The position numbers were made by a program, and so were the translations under genes. A stretch of DNA of 64,000 bases from Thermoanaerobaculia bacterium. GTDB lineage: Bacteria; Acidobacteriota; Thermoanaerobaculia; Gp7-AA8. Positions 41,440 to 50,094 of this stretch are shown here, in pieces (position 1 is the first letter of the stretch; each line of letters opens with the position of its first letter). Below the pieces are notes generated by a model. It did no database searches. It had not been told where the DNA came from and saw only the letters and a list, made by a program, of their open reading frames with translations. The DNA is taken from the NCBI GenBank assembly GCA_017883205.1, contig JADGNZ010000028.1, positions 1 through 64,000 of the forward strand. Reading direction: 5' to 3'.

Positions 41440-42438
41440 TTGACGCGGAGAGGGTTTCCTTTATTGCAAAACGACGACGAATCTCAGTACCGAGGCTGGC
41501 GACGGCCGGGTCCGGTTCCCCCGCAGGGCATTGATCCTGAGCCGGGGGAGTCGCTTGACTATCTCTGCGGCCATTTTCGCATCTTCCAGTACGAAAAGGG
41601 GCATCGCTACTCAACCGATGATGCTCTGACCGCCTGGTACGCGACGCAATGGGCTCCGCGCGTCGATCGCGCCGCCGACCTCGGCTCCGGCATCGGCTCC
41701 GTGGCGATCCTCTCCGCGTGGCGCCTTCCCGGTGCGACATTCTGCACTGTGGAAGCGCAGGAGATGTCACTTGGTCTGGCGCGCAAGAGCATCCGCTACA
41801 ACGGCCTCGACGCCCGTTTCACCACCTACCTCGGCGACCTTCGCGACGAGGCGCTCCTCGCCAATGAAGCCCCCTTCGACCTCGTCACCGGCTCGCCCCC
41901 GTACTGGCCGTCGACCGATGCGACCGGGGCGGCGCATCCGCAAGCGGTGCCCGCGCGGATCGAAGTGCGCGGAACCGTCGCCGACTACGCCGCCGCGGCA
42001 GCAAGAATCCTTGCCCCAGGCGGCACCTTCGTCTTCGTCTTCGCGAACAAGCGCAATCAACGCAAAGGGGTCAGGTCGAAAGTTGAAAGTGACCCACCGC
42101 TTTTGGCGACTTCTCCCACCTCTAATGTCGGGTCACTTTCAACTTTCGACCTGACCCCACGCCAACCAGGCGAAGACGCCGGCGTCGCCTTCGCCGAGGA
42201 GGCCCTGCGATCCAACGGCATGGTCCTCCTCCGCCGCCGCGACGTCATCTTCAAAGAAGGCAACCCTCCGATGATCTCCCTCTTCGCCGCCATGCGCGCC
42301 ACCGACCTCCCCCCCAACCGCCGCGAAGCGTGGATCGAACCACCGCTCATCATCCGCACCCGCACCGGTGCCGTCCACCCCGAGTACGCCGCCATCCGCA
42401 TCAGCTTCGGCTTTCCGCCGGGCGATGTGGGGCCGTGA
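41440..42438 (+). CDS. TrmN6-like SAM methyltransferase with an in-frame palindromic insertion
   Basis: 332 aa; a TTG at 41440 opens the frame, but the true start is uncertain. FQYEKGHRYSTDDALTAW, ADLGSGIGSVAI and VTGSPPYW (NPPY-type) are hallmarks of tRNA1(Val) adenine-N6 methyltransferases. Between the strand TFVFVFANKRNQ and the next conserved part (AFAEEALRSNGMVLLRR) lies a 92-bp GGGGTCAGGTC palindromic element (42067-42158) translated in frame as VRSKVESDPP...LSTFDLTP. The stop codon precedes a second copy of the same family at 42446. The insertion is at a position where related proteins have a loop; whether the enzyme still works is unknown. Confidence 0.8.
   Translation: MTRRGFPLLQNDDESQYRGWRRPGPVPPQGIDPEPGESLDYLCGHFRIFQYEKGHRYSTDDALTAWYATQWAPRVDRAADLGSGIGSVAILSAWRLPGATFCTVEAQEMSLGLARKSIRYNGLDARFTTYLGDLRDEALLANEAPFDLVTGSPPYWPSTDATGAAHPQAVPARIEVRGTVADYAAAAARILAPGGTFVFVFANKRNQRKGVRSKVESDPPLLATSPTSNVGSLSTFDLTPRQPGEDAGVAFAEEALRSNGMVLLRRRDVIFKEGNPPMISLFAAMRATDLPPNRREAWIEPPLIIRTRTGAVHPEYAAIRISFGFPPGDVGP
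42067..42158. repeat. GGGGTCAGGTC palindromic element inside a coding region
   Basis: 92 bp. Arms GGGGTCAGGTCGAAAGTTGA and complement form a long hairpin; the frame of the methyltransferase passes through without a stop. Confidence 0.85.
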
Positions 42439-42445
42439 AGTGCAT

Positions 42446-42534
42446 GGGGTCAGGTCTAAAGTCTAAAGTGCCGAATTGGCCTGATCGCCTTACCGACGAT
42501 CGTCTTCGGCACTTTAGACTTTAGACCTGACCCC
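42446..42534. repeat. GGGGTCAGGTC palindromic element, copy 2
   Basis: 89 bp immediately after the methyltransferase stop. Its central loop is nearly the reverse complement of the loop of the copy at 51169-51256, so the two are inverted copies of one element. Confidence 0.85.
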
Positions 42535-42583
42535 ATGCACGACATCACGACAGATGAGGTTCCGGCGCGATGGACTGGGCGGA

Positions 42584-43186
42584 TCACTTCCGAGGAATCT
42601 GTTCCTTCCGCCGCGCCGCTTCGTCGCGAGAGAACTTGACGGGCACGATTTCATTGCCGCGGCGGTCAATGTAGCCCCAGAGTCCGCCGGTCATCGGGTG
42701 GTGCTCCCCCTCGGATACTTCCTTGCAACCCGAACAGACCTGGGCCAACCCACCTTCAAGGGGCCACGCGAAGTCGTACGTGGGCGGGATCAGCATTCGG
42801 AACGAACGATCGAAGAAGGCGATCTTCCCGTTGCGGCGACCGCGGACGAGGCCCTCGGCGAAGTTGTCCCCTCCGTTGTCGAAGGGAAGGACCTCGAGCG
42901 ACCGGCCATTGCGTTTCACGTAGAACCAGCGCCCTTTCTCGATCACGAGCGTGGCCAGTCCATCCGAACCGAAGTCGAGAGCGCGGAGATGCCTCGGCAG
43001 GATGCGGATGCTGCCGTCTGGTTGCACGGCCGCGCAGCGCTGATGACGCGTGATCTCGCCTTGCGAGTCCTTTTTCGTCGCGCGCGCCGCGTAGAAGCAA
43101 TCAACCGGTTCGGAAGCGAGCGCGCATGTGGCAATCGCGGCAACGAGCGCAGTCAGCAAGAGGTTGCGGCGGGTGATCATGTTCAT
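42584..43186 (-). CDS. Secreted WG-repeat protein
   Basis: 200 aa with a signal peptide (~1-25). The body carries WG-type repeats: GRWFYVKRNGRSLEVLPFDN..NFAEGLV, NGKIAFFDRSFRMLIPPTYD, GLWGYIDRRGNEIVPVKFS. Such repeats form beta-structured solenoids or propellers of unknown partner binding. Conserved Cys in SGC and RCAAV suggest a disulfide. Confidence 0.75.
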   Translation of the reverse strand: MNMITRRNLLLTALVAAIATCALASEPVDCFYAARATKKDSQGEITRHQRCAAVQPDGSIRILPRHLRALDFGSDGLATLVIEKGRWFYVKRNGRSLEVLPFDNGGDNFAEGLVRGRRNGKIAFFDRSFRMLIPPTYDFAWPLEGGLAQVCSGCKEVSEGEHHPMTGGLWGYIDRRGNEIVPVKFSRDEAARRKEQIPRK

Positions 43187-43298
43187 GTGGACTCATGGTA
43201 CGCGCACGGGGTGACCCCGTGCACCACCTGCGAACTTCTTCGCAACATTCGCGATTGCCTTTTGCTCTCGGCGACCAAACCTCCCGTAAGATCACCCC

Positions 43299-44660
43299 AT
43301 GCCCGCTCAAATCGTCTTCCTGACGCTCTACCTCGGACTGATCGGAGGCCAGAACCCGGTCCAGGTGCAGGTTGGGGCGAACGTGACGTCGGTCCGTTTT
43401 CTCCTCGATGGCCGCGACATCGGAGTGCTGAAGTCGTCGCCCTGGACGCTCATCGTCGACCTCGGGCCGCCGTTCGAGCCGCATGAGCTGGTTGCCGTCG
43501 CCTACGATCGTGACGGCGACGAGGCCGGCCGCGTCTCGCAACTGATCAATCTTCCCCGGCCCGCTGCCGAGCTCACGATGGACTTGCAGAGCGATAAGAA
43601 CGGCACACCAGTCGGCGTTTCGCTTCGATGGGAACAGGCGTATGGCGCGAAGCCCGTGCTGACGACGATCACCGTCGACGGCAAACCGATTCACGTCGAG
43701 ACTGGGTTTCGCGCGCAGTTGCCAAAGCTCGATTCTGCGAATCCGCACGTGATCTCCGCGCAGATGCGATTCAGCGATCTGACCCTGGCCCGGCAGGAGA
43801 TGGTGATCACCGGTGGTGCGGTAAGCGACTCGATCAGCAGCGAATTGACGCCCATCGTGATCACCGGCGACCTGCGCGGAAAGAACCCCACGCTGGAGCG
43901 ATGCCTCTCGGCGAATGGCGTGCCGTTGCAGACGCGCGCTGTCGAAACGCCCGAGGCGCAGGTGTTCCTCATCCGAGAGCCGAACGCCCGCGAGTTCATT
44001 GCCGCGATCGATCCCGACCACGTTACGGGCCGCAGTTGGCAGGCGACGCTCAAGGCGAGGAAGGAGACGCCACTCGATCCGGGAGCGAGGCTGCGCTTCA
44101 CCTGGCCGATCATGCGGCGTTACCAGTCGCCCGGCCATGTCACATCGAACATCTTCGACATCTCTGAAGAGCTGTTTTCCAAAGACGTGGGAATGACCGG
44201 CGTGCTCACGCTTTCGTACAACGCCATGGCCGCAAACTTTCCGCTTCGTCCGGTGGAGCCCCGCAGTCAGCGCCGTTTTGCGGATGCCGTAGCGGTGGCC
44301 GCCTTGCGCGCCGTCACCGACGGACGCCGCCGCGCCATCGTGCTGGTCGTCGACTGCACGTTTGACCTCGCCAACGATCGCAGCCTCGCCGAGCCCGAGG
44401 CTGTACGGCGCTATCTGGAATCGGTGGGCGTGCCGTTCTTCGTATGGTCGGTCAACGGCCCGCGTCCTGACCTCGAGCCGGCGTGGGGCGACATCGAAGA
44501 CATCGGAACGCCGAGACAGTTTCAGATGGCGGTGCAGCGGCTGCGCGCGTCACTTGCGTCGCAACATGTCGCCTGGGTGGCTACCGATCCGTTTACGGCG
44601 TTGCGAGCCGAGGCCGATCCGCGGTGCGGCATCACGACGCTGGCGCACCTCGGGCGGTGA
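43299..44660 (+). CDS. VWFA-related-type secreted/periplasmic protein
   Basis: 453 aa. A short hydrophobic N-terminus (~3-16) may be a signal anchor. The C-terminal half has a VWA-like fold pattern (RRAIVLVVDCTFDLANDRS ... VRRYLESVGVPFFVWSVNG), of the Acidobacteria VWFA-related domain type, without a clear MIDAS DxSxS. The N-terminal half looks like a beta-sandwich. Role unknown. Confidence 0.6.
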   Translation: MPAQIVFLTLYLGLIGGQNPVQVQVGANVTSVRFLLDGRDIGVLKSSPWTLIVDLGPPFEPHELVAVAYDRDGDEAGRVSQLINLPRPAAELTMDLQSDKNGTPVGVSLRWEQAYGAKPVLTTITVDGKPIHVETGFRAQLPKLDSANPHVISAQMRFSDLTLARQEMVITGGAVSDSISSELTPIVITGDLRGKNPTLERCLSANGVPLQTRAVETPEAQVFLIREPNAREFIAAIDPDHVTGRSWQATLKARKETPLDPGARLRFTWPIMRRYQSPGHVTSNIFDISEELFSKDVGMTGVLTLSYNAMAANFPLRPVEPRSQRRFADAVAVAALRAVTDGRRRAIVLVVDCTFDLANDRSLAEPEAVRRYLESVGVPFFVWSVNGPRPDLEPAWGDIEDIGTPRQFQMAVQRLRASLASQHVAWVATDPFTALRAEADPRCGITTLAHLGR

Positions 44661-44664
44661 GGCG

Positions 44665-45117
44665 TCATTCACCTGCTTCGCAGTGCTCGCGCGTTACGGC
44701 ATGGCGGTAGGCGAAGAGGCGGCGTAGGCGGCGTTCGATGATGAACTTGCCGAAGATGCGGCCGAGGATGCCGAGGGGAGGGGCGTATTCGATGTCGTCG
44801 ATGAGCAGCGCACCGTCGGGATGGGGCTCGATGATGTGGCGATGGCGCCAGCTCCGAAACGGCCCGCGCATCTGCTGGTCTTCGAATGTATGGGGCGGAT
44901 CGTAGGCGGTGTGCATCGATTCCCAGCGGATGGAGATGCCGGGCGCGATATGGGCATCGACGACGGCGCGGCTGCCGATGTGCAGGTTCGGCGCACTCTC
45001 GATCACCCGCGATTTCTCCCACGGAGGCATCAAGAGTGCGAAGGCGTCCGGATGCTCGTGAAAGGCGAAGAGCTGCTCGGGTGTGGTGTGAATTACGGTT
45101 TGGGCTTTGAATCTCAT
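44665..45117 (-). CDS. SRPBCC-family protein
   Basis: 150 aa from ATG 45117. The open frame extends ~34 codons upstream, but that part is translated from the palindromic repeat at 45141-45199 and should be discarded. START/SRPBCC pattern: AQTVIHTTPEQLFAFHEHPD, WRHRHIIEPHPDGALLIDDIEY, FIIERRLRRLFAYR. Probably binds a small hydrophobic ligand. Confidence 0.75.
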   Translation of the reverse strand: MRFKAQTVIHTTPEQLFAFHEHPDAFALLMPPWEKSRVIESAPNLHIGSRAVVDAHIAPGISIRWESMHTAYDPPHTFEDQQMRGPFRSWRHRHIIEPHPDGALLIDDIEYAPPLGILGRIFGKFIIERRLRRLFAYRHAVTREHCEAGE

Positions 45118-45140
45118 CAATCGCTGGAAACAGAAGCTTC

Positions 45141-45199
45141 CACCACAGAGACACAGAGGACACAGAGGTTTTCTCTGTGTCCTCTGTGTCTCTGTGGTG
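45141..45199. repeat. CACAGAGACACAGAGG palindromic element
   Basis: CACCACAGAGACACAGAGGA and its complement form a near-perfect hairpin. Read in frame it gives the artefactual TTETQRTQRKP peptide. Confidence 0.85.
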
Positions 45200-45209
45200 A
45201 GTCGCTTTT

Positions 45210-45722
45210 TTATCCCCAATCAGGCGCAGGCTTCCCAGCCCAGACCCAGGCAATGAAATCGACCAGCGGCGGCGTCGCGCCGAGCTCCCGCAGACGGATG
45301 TTGACCTGGCCGCGGTGATACGTCGAATGCGAAGGGAGCTGCAGCAGCGTTTCGCCGAGGGTGGATGGGGCCGCGGCGAAGCCAGCGCGTTTCGCGAAGT
45401 AGCTTGACCACGGCAGCACCAACTCTGCATCGACAGCCTCGGGAGCCAGCGCCGCGACGTACGCGGGAGCGACTGCGTAGAACGAGCGCGCGTATCGGAG
45501 AACGGCATCAAGGCCCGGAAACTCATCAGCCTTCTTGAAGATCACTTCCTCGCCACGCCACGCCTGCAGGAATGCGTGCTGCGTCGCGTGGATGTGGTAC
45601 AGCCGCGCGTGAAGGATCTCGTCATCCGCCGCGGATGGAGTCGCAAGAGCGGCGCGCCACACCGTCGCATCCGCCCACTCCATGTGGACGAAGAGCGGAC
45701 GGACGGCGTCGAGCATGCTCAT
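45210..45722 (-). CDS. DinB-family putative metalloprotein
   Basis: 170 aa, four-helix DinB/YfiT fold: HIHATQHAFLQAW and SHSTYHRGQVNIRLRELG supply the three metal-binding His. Family members are thiol transferases or unknown metalloenzymes. Its ATG overlaps the stop of the upstream gene (45719-45722), so they are coupled. Confidence 0.8.
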   Translation of the reverse strand: MSMLDAVRPLFVHMEWADATVWRAALATPSAADDEILHARLYHIHATQHAFLQAWRGEEVIFKKADEFPGLDAVLRYARSFYAVAPAYVAALAPEAVDAELVLPWSSYFAKRAGFAAAPSTLGETLLQLPSHSTYHRGQVNIRLRELGATPPLVDFIAWVWAGKPAPDWG

Positions 45723-46276
45723 GCGATCGGCTGGGAGCGCAGCGGCGTCTCCAGTTGCACGAGCCCATCGAGGAGATGCTCGTCGACGTTGCGGTCGATC
45801 GTCCGGATCAGCGTCAGTACGCGGTCGATGTGCTGGATGACCGCGAGCAGCGAACCGTAGATCGGCTCGGCCCTGGAGCGCTCGCCGGTGTGGAACGGAT
45901 AACGGCGTCCGATGAGGTGTGGATCGAGTGAATTGAGGCTCGACACAGCCTGATTGAGGCCCCAGGCGATGCGGTCGGCGAGGTCGTGCGGCGGGTGGGT
46001 GTTGCGGGCGTGGCGGGCGGAGTCGGCGAGGCGGTCAATGGAGCGGCAAAGCGCCCGAAACTCGTTCTCGATCGTCTGCCGGCGCGGGTCGTCGAAGGGG
46101 AGTCCATCGAAGGAACTGAAGAGAATGTCGATGCGGCGGCGGAGATCCTGATCGACTTTCCACGACATCCATTCGGCTGAGGGTACGTGCCGCATGTGCT
46201 CGTTTTTGGCCCAGGTTTCGAGTGAGGAGCGCCCTGCGGCGGCCTCTTCGGCGTCAGTTGCGAGCATGCTGTTCAT
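45719..46276 (-). CDS. Uncharacterised helical protein
   Basis: 185 aa, soluble, alpha-helical, with FRALCRSIDRLADSARHARN and LLAVIQHIDRVLTLIRTIDRN. No family recognised. Coupled to the DinB gene downstream by a 4-bp overlap. The 19-bp spacer to the divergent accA limits its promoter to that region. Confidence 0.6.
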   Translation of the reverse strand: MNSMLATDAEEAAAGRSSLETWAKNEHMRHVPSAEWMSWKVDQDLRRRIDILFSSFDGLPFDDPRRQTIENEFRALCRSIDRLADSARHARNTHPPHDLADRIAWGLNQAVSSLNSLDPHLIGRRYPFHTGERSRAEPIYGSLLAVIQHIDRVLTLIRTIDRNVDEHLLDGLVQLETPLRSQPIA

Positions 46277-46295
46277 CTGTTAGGGTCACGCACCT

Positions 46296-47240
46296 ATGAG
46301 TCTAGATCCGGCGCAGTTCGAGGAGCCAATCAACCAGCTCAGGCGTCAGATCGAGGAAGCGACGGCGGCTGAGAAAGATCCGGCCCAACTCGTCGCGCTT
46401 CAGGCGGAGCTTACCAAAGTCGCCGACGAAATCTTCGGCAATCTGACGCCGTGGCAGAAGACCCTCGTGGCCCGGCACCCGCAGCGGCCGTACACACTCG
46501 ACTTCATCAGCTACCTTTTCGAGGAGTGGACGGAGATCCACGGCGACCGCAAGTTCTCCGACGATCCCGCCATCGTTGCTGGTTTTGCACGCTTTCGCGG
46601 CGCCCCCTGCGCCATCATCGGCCACCAGAAAGGGCGCAACACGAAGGAAAAGATCTACCGCAACTTCGGCCAGCCGCGCCCCGAGGGATTCCGCAAGGCG
46701 CTGCGGGTGATGAAGCTGGCGGAGAAGTTCAATCTCCCGATCTTCACCTTCATCGACACCCAGGGCGCCTACCCCGGCCTCGGCGCCGAAGAGCGCGGCC
46801 AGGCCGAAGCGATCGCCGTCAATCTGCGCGAGATGGCGATGCTGAGCGTGCCGGTGATCGTGATCGTGATCGGCGAAGGCGGCAGCGGGGGAGCGCTGGC
46901 GCTGGGAGTCGGCGACCGCGTCTTCATGCTCGAGCACGCCGTCTACTCGGTCATTTCCCCCGAAGGCTGCGCCGCGATCCTCTGGAAGAACCCCTCCGCC
47001 GCCGCCGAAGCCGCCGCCGCCATGCGCATCACCGCCATCGACCTCAAACGCCTCAACATCATCGACGACATCGTCCCCGAGCCCAACGGCGGCGCCCACG
47101 CCGACCCCGCCCGCGCCGCCGAGCTCCTCGCGCCGTATCTGGAAAAGGCGCTGAAAGAGCTACAGAAGCTCAAACCCGCCGCGCTTCCGGAGGAGAGGTA
47201 CAAGAAGTTCCGGAAGATGGGGGTTTTCGAGAAGGGTTGA
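46296..47240 (+). CDS. accA: Acetyl-CoA carboxylase carboxyltransferase alpha subunit
   Basis: 314 aa, normal length. It transfers CO2 from carboxybiotin to acetyl-CoA with AccD, the first step of fatty acid synthesis. The N-terminal helical part (QLRRQIEEAT) and crotonase-fold core are complete: GDRKFSDDPAIVAGFARF, NFGQPRPEGFRKALR, TFIDTQGAYPGLGAEERGQ and GEGGSGGALALGVGDRVFM (oxyanion/biotin site), then ILWKNPSAAAEAAAAM. Its 3' end runs into the 43-bp repeat array. accD is not in the window. Confidence 0.95.
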   Translation: MSLDPAQFEEPINQLRRQIEEATAAEKDPAQLVALQAELTKVADEIFGNLTPWQKTLVARHPQRPYTLDFISYLFEEWTEIHGDRKFSDDPAIVAGFARFRGAPCAIIGHQKGRNTKEKIYRNFGQPRPEGFRKALRVMKLAEKFNLPIFTFIDTQGAYPGLGAEERGQAEAIAVNLREMAMLSVPVIVIVIGEGGSGGALALGVGDRVFMLEHAVYSVISPEGCAAILWKNPSAAAEAAAAMRITAIDLKRLNIIDDIVPEPNGGAHADPARAAELLAPYLEKALKELQKLKPAALPEERYKKFRKMGVFEKG

Positions 47241-47282
47241 GGGGTGCGGTAAGCCGCGTCGCAGCGTTGCGCCCCGCTGCGC

Positions 47283-47710
47283 ACGTGCGCACCCACCGTG
47301 CCCCAACGTTACATCCTCGGTGCGCATGTGCGCACCCACCGTGGCGCAACGTTGCACCCTCGGTGCACACGTGCGCATCCACCGTGTCACAGCGTTACAC
47401 CCTCGGTGCACACGTGTGCACCACCGTGTCACAGCGTTGCACCCTCGGTGCACACGCGCGCACCCACCGTGTCACAACGTTACACCCTCGGTGCACACGT
47501 GCGCACCCGCCGTGTCACAGCGTTACACGCTCGGTGCACACGTGCGCACCGACCGCGTCACAGCGTTACACCCTCCGTGCACACGTTCGCACTCACCGTG
47601 TCGCAACGTTGCACCTTGGGTGTACACGTGCACACCGGCCATGCCGCATCGTCGCACGCGCGGTGCACAGGTGTGTGTGTATCGTGTTCACAGCGTTACA
47701 CTTCGGCGTG
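47283..47710. repeat. Tandem 43-bp repeat, palindromes CACGTG/AACGTT phased at ~21.5 bp
   Basis: About ten contiguous degenerate copies of a 43-bp unit (CACACGTGCGCACCCACCGT followed by GTCACAACGTTACACCCTCG then GTG). Each unit holds two palindromes, CACGTG-centred and AACGTT-centred, with centres spaced alternately 23 and 20 bp (47284.5, 47307.5, 47327.5, 47350.5, 47370.5, 47393.5, 47413.5). The mean is 21.5 bp, as in the other arrays. Contiguous copies without spacers rule out CRISPR. It lies between convergent accA and the MATE gene. Confidence 0.85.
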
Positions 47711-47733
47711 TCCACGGCTCCTGGCGCGTTCTG

Positions 47734-47842
47734 GCACTTTCAAAATGGGGTCAGGTCTGCTTTTGAAAGTGACAACCCATTCCTTCGAGTGGTAGAGGTG
47801 TCGTCACTTTCAAAAGTAGACCTGACCCCATTTTGAAAGTGC
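47734..47842. repeat. GGGGTCAGGTC palindromic element, variant with CTTTCAAAA flanks
   Basis: Nested inverted repeats: outer GCACTTTCAAAATGGGGTCA and inner CTTTTGAAAGTGAC arms both find complements around a short loop. Member of the 8868/42067/42446/51169 family. Confidence 0.8.
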
Positions 47843-47852
47843 GCCTTCGTTG

Positions 47853-49265
47853 TCAAGCCGCCGGCGCCCTCTCCAGATCCACTTCGATGTTCTGCCACTT
47901 GCCTTGCCGGAAGCGCAGCACGCTGAGGATGGCGCGGGTGAGGTGGCCGAGGACGATGGCGAGCCAGATGTCGGCGGGGTGGAGCGGGCGCATCGTTTGG
48001 ATGATGGCGCACATGCCGATCGGGATGGCGATCTGCGACACGATCGAGATGAAGAGCGGGCTGCGCGTGTCGCCGGTGCCTTGCAGTCCGCCGGTGTAAC
48101 TGAGCGCGACGGTGATGAAGAAGCCGGAGACGCTGAGGTAGCGAAGGAGCTGCGTGCCGATCGAGGTGACGAGCGGATCCTTCATCCCGAATACGCCCAG
48201 CAGCACGTTCGGGATCAGCAAGAACATGAGGCCGATCACGCCTGCGACGCCGAGTCCGATGCGGGAGGCGACGGCGACTCCGTGGCGGGTGCGGTCGGGC
48301 CTGTGTGCGCCGAGGTTCTGGCCGGCGATGGTGGCGGAAGCGCCGAGGAGACCGACGGACGTCCACGTGATCAGTGAGAACAGCTCGGTGTAGCAAACCG
48401 CGTACGCCGCTTGGGCCGCTGCACTGTGCTGGAGCGAGCCGATGAATCGCAGCATCAGCACGCCGCCGATGTTCATCGCGATGCCTTGCACTCCGGTCGG
48501 CAGTCCGAATCGGAAGAGCGAGCGGATGACGCTGAAGTCGGGCGAGAGGTCCATTCCTTTGCGGAAGCGAATGACGGAGTGGGGAGCAAACAAGCGCCAC
48601 AAGCCGTAGCCCGACACGAGCGTGCTGCTGGCGATCGTCCCGTACGCCGCGCCGATCGTGCCCAGTCGGGGAATGAGAAGAACGTTGAAGACGATCGTGA
48701 GGACGGTCATCGCCGCGCCGAGCCGCAGCGGGGTCTTGGCGTCGCCTGCGGCGCGAAACGCGCCACTGAGCATGAAGAACATCATCATGCCGAAGATGCC
48801 GGCGAACATGGCGCGCAGGAACGGGAGCGCCTGATGCTGCACCTCCGGCGCGGCTTTGATGAGGTCGAGCAGCGCAGGCGCGGCGAAGTAGCCGATCACG
48901 CCCATGATGGCGGACATCAGAATCGCGGTGAGGAAGGCCTGGTAGACGACGCGATTCACTTTCTCCGGCTCGTTCGCGCCGGCGAAACGGGCCACCAGCA
49001 CGGCCATCCCGGTGAACAACGAGCTGATGAAGACGATGACGACGAGAATGACCTGCCAACTGACGCCGATGGCCGCGTTGCCGGTGTAGCCGACGTAGTG
49101 ACCGACCATCACGTGGTCGATGATCCCCTGCACGCCGGCGATGACGTTCTGCAGCATGGTCGGCCAGGCGAGCCGCCAGACCGCGGGAACGAGGGGACCT
49201 TCGACGATGGATCGATCGAATTGCTGTGGGGGTTTCTGCAAGCGTGTTTTGTTAGAAGCGTTCAC
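47853..49265 (-). CDS. MATE-family efflux transporter
   Basis: About 470 aa. The frame opens at 49412, but the first ~50 codons cover a palindromic repeat; likely starts are GTG 49265 or TTG 49241, with no clear ribosome site, so the N-terminus is uncertain. Twelve membrane helices in two repeats; typical features are PTMLQNVIAGVQGIIDHVMVG, VARFAGANEPEKVNRVV and the second half SLFRFGLPTGVQGIAMNIGG and GQNLGAHRPDRTR. Exports cationic drugs or toxins by Na+ or H+ antiport in homologues. Confidence 0.85.
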   Translation of the reverse strand: MNASNKTRLQKPPQQFDRSIVEGPLVPAVWRLAWPTMLQNVIAGVQGIIDHVMVGHYVGYTGNAAIGVSWQVILVVIVFISSLFTGMAVLVARFAGANEPEKVNRVVYQAFLTAILMSAIMGVIGYFAAPALLDLIKAAPEVQHQALPFLRAMFAGIFGMMMFFMLSGAFRAAGDAKTPLRLGAAMTVLTIVFNVLLIPRLGTIGAAYGTIASSTLVSGYGLWRLFAPHSVIRFRKGMDLSPDFSVIRSLFRFGLPTGVQGIAMNIGGVLMLRFIGSLQHSAAAQAAYAVCYTELFSLITWTSVGLLGASATIAGQNLGAHRPDRTRHGVAVASRIGLGVAGVIGLMFLLIPNVLLGVFGMKDPLVTSIGTQLLRYLSVSGFFITVALSYTGGLQGTGDTRSPLFISIVSQIAIPIGMCAIIQTMRPLHPADIWLAIVLGHLTRAILSVLRFRQGKWQNIEVDLERAPAA

Positions 49266-49323
49266 GCGAAGTCGCGAAGGCGCGAAGTTAGAAACCCTCC
49301 GCGACTCCGCGTCTCCGCGTGAC
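49261..49323. repeat. CACGCGAAGTCGCG / CGCGACTCCGC palindromic element
   Basis: TTCACGCGAAGTCGCGAAGG on the left, CGCGACTCCGCGTCTCCGCG TGA on the right, imperfect. It underlies the artefactual N-terminus of the MATE frame. Confidence 0.65.
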
Positions 49324-49359
49324 CGTTCTCTTCCCCGAAGAATAGTAGTCTGAGAGTCA

Positions 49360-50094
49360 ATGGACACCGCACCGTTCCTCACCGCCGCCTGGCACAACCT
49401 CGCGATGATCAACTACGAGGTTGATGCGAGCGTGCTTCAGGCGTACGTTCCGGCCGGGACGACACTCGATTCGTGGCAGGGACGGTACTTCGCCAGTCTG
49501 GTCGGCTTTCAATTTCTGCATACGAAGGTCCTCGGCATCCCGATTCCCTTTCATCGCAACTTCGAAGAGGTCAACCTGCGCTTCTACGTTCGCCGCGAGG
49601 TCGGAGGAGAGCTACGTCGCGGCGTCGTGTTCATTCGCGAGCTCGTTCCGCGGCAGGCGATCGCGCTCGTGGCGCGTGCGATGTACAACGAGCCGTATCT
49701 TGCGCTGCCGATGCGGCACACGGTCGCGTTGGAACCATTGACCGCTTCCTATTCGTGGCGACTCCGCGGCCGGTGGCATTCCTTTGCGGTTGCGGCGGAT
49801 CGTCCCGCGGCGCTGCCGGATGCAGGATCACTCGAAGAGTTCATTACCGAGCACTACTGGGGCTACACACGCCAGCGCGACGGATCGACGATCGAATATC
49901 AGGTTACGCATCCGCAGTGGCCGGTGTCTGGCGGTGTGGCGGACGTCGACGCAGATCTCGCGGCCTTGTACGGGCCGGAAATCGCGGGGCACCTTCACAC
50001 ACCGGCATCATGTTTCATTGCGCAGGGATCGGAGATATCAGTTATGAGGCCGGGTGTCGTTTGTCGGGGGTCGGGAGTCGGAGAAAACCAGTAA
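49360..50094 (+). CDS. DUF2071 (YqjF-like) protein with repeat-derived C-terminus
   Basis: 244 aa. FLTAAWHNLAMINYEVD...VPAGTTLDSWQGRYFASLVGFQF, NFEEVNLRFYVRRE and SCFIAQGSEISVM are the DUF2071 hallmarks; acetoacetate-decarboxylase-like fold, function unknown. The last ~12 residues (GVVCRGSGVGENQ) are encoded by the 50052-50138 GTCGGG palindromic element, which evidently inserted at the gene's end and supplied a new stop. Confidence 0.8.
   Translation: MDTAPFLTAAWHNLAMINYEVDASVLQAYVPAGTTLDSWQGRYFASLVGFQFLHTKVLGIPIPFHRNFEEVNLRFYVRREVGGELRRGVVFIRELVPRQAIALVARAMYNEPYLALPMRHTVALEPLTASYSWRLRGRWHSFAVAADRPAALPDAGSLEEFITEHYWGYTRQRDGSTIEYQVTHPQWPVSGGVADVDADLAALYGPEIAGHLHTPASCFIAQGSEISVMRPGVVCRGSGVGENQ

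Noticed and set aside
45118-45219. N-terminal extension of the SRPBCC gene (TTETQRTQRKP)
   Set aside because: Encoded by a palindromic intergenic repeat; the internal ATG at 45117 fits the domain start.
47283-47710. CRISPR array
   Set aside because: Units are contiguous with no unique spacers, no cas genes.
47298-47795. Open frames across the 43-bp repeat array (HVRTH-type repeated peptides)
   Set aside because: The repeat has no stop codons and 43 is not a multiple of three, so all three frames read the same repeated peptide; no ribosome site or conserved protein.
49266-49412. N-terminal extension of the MATE gene
   Set aside because: Translates the palindromic repeat at 49261-49323 and overlaps the divergent gene.
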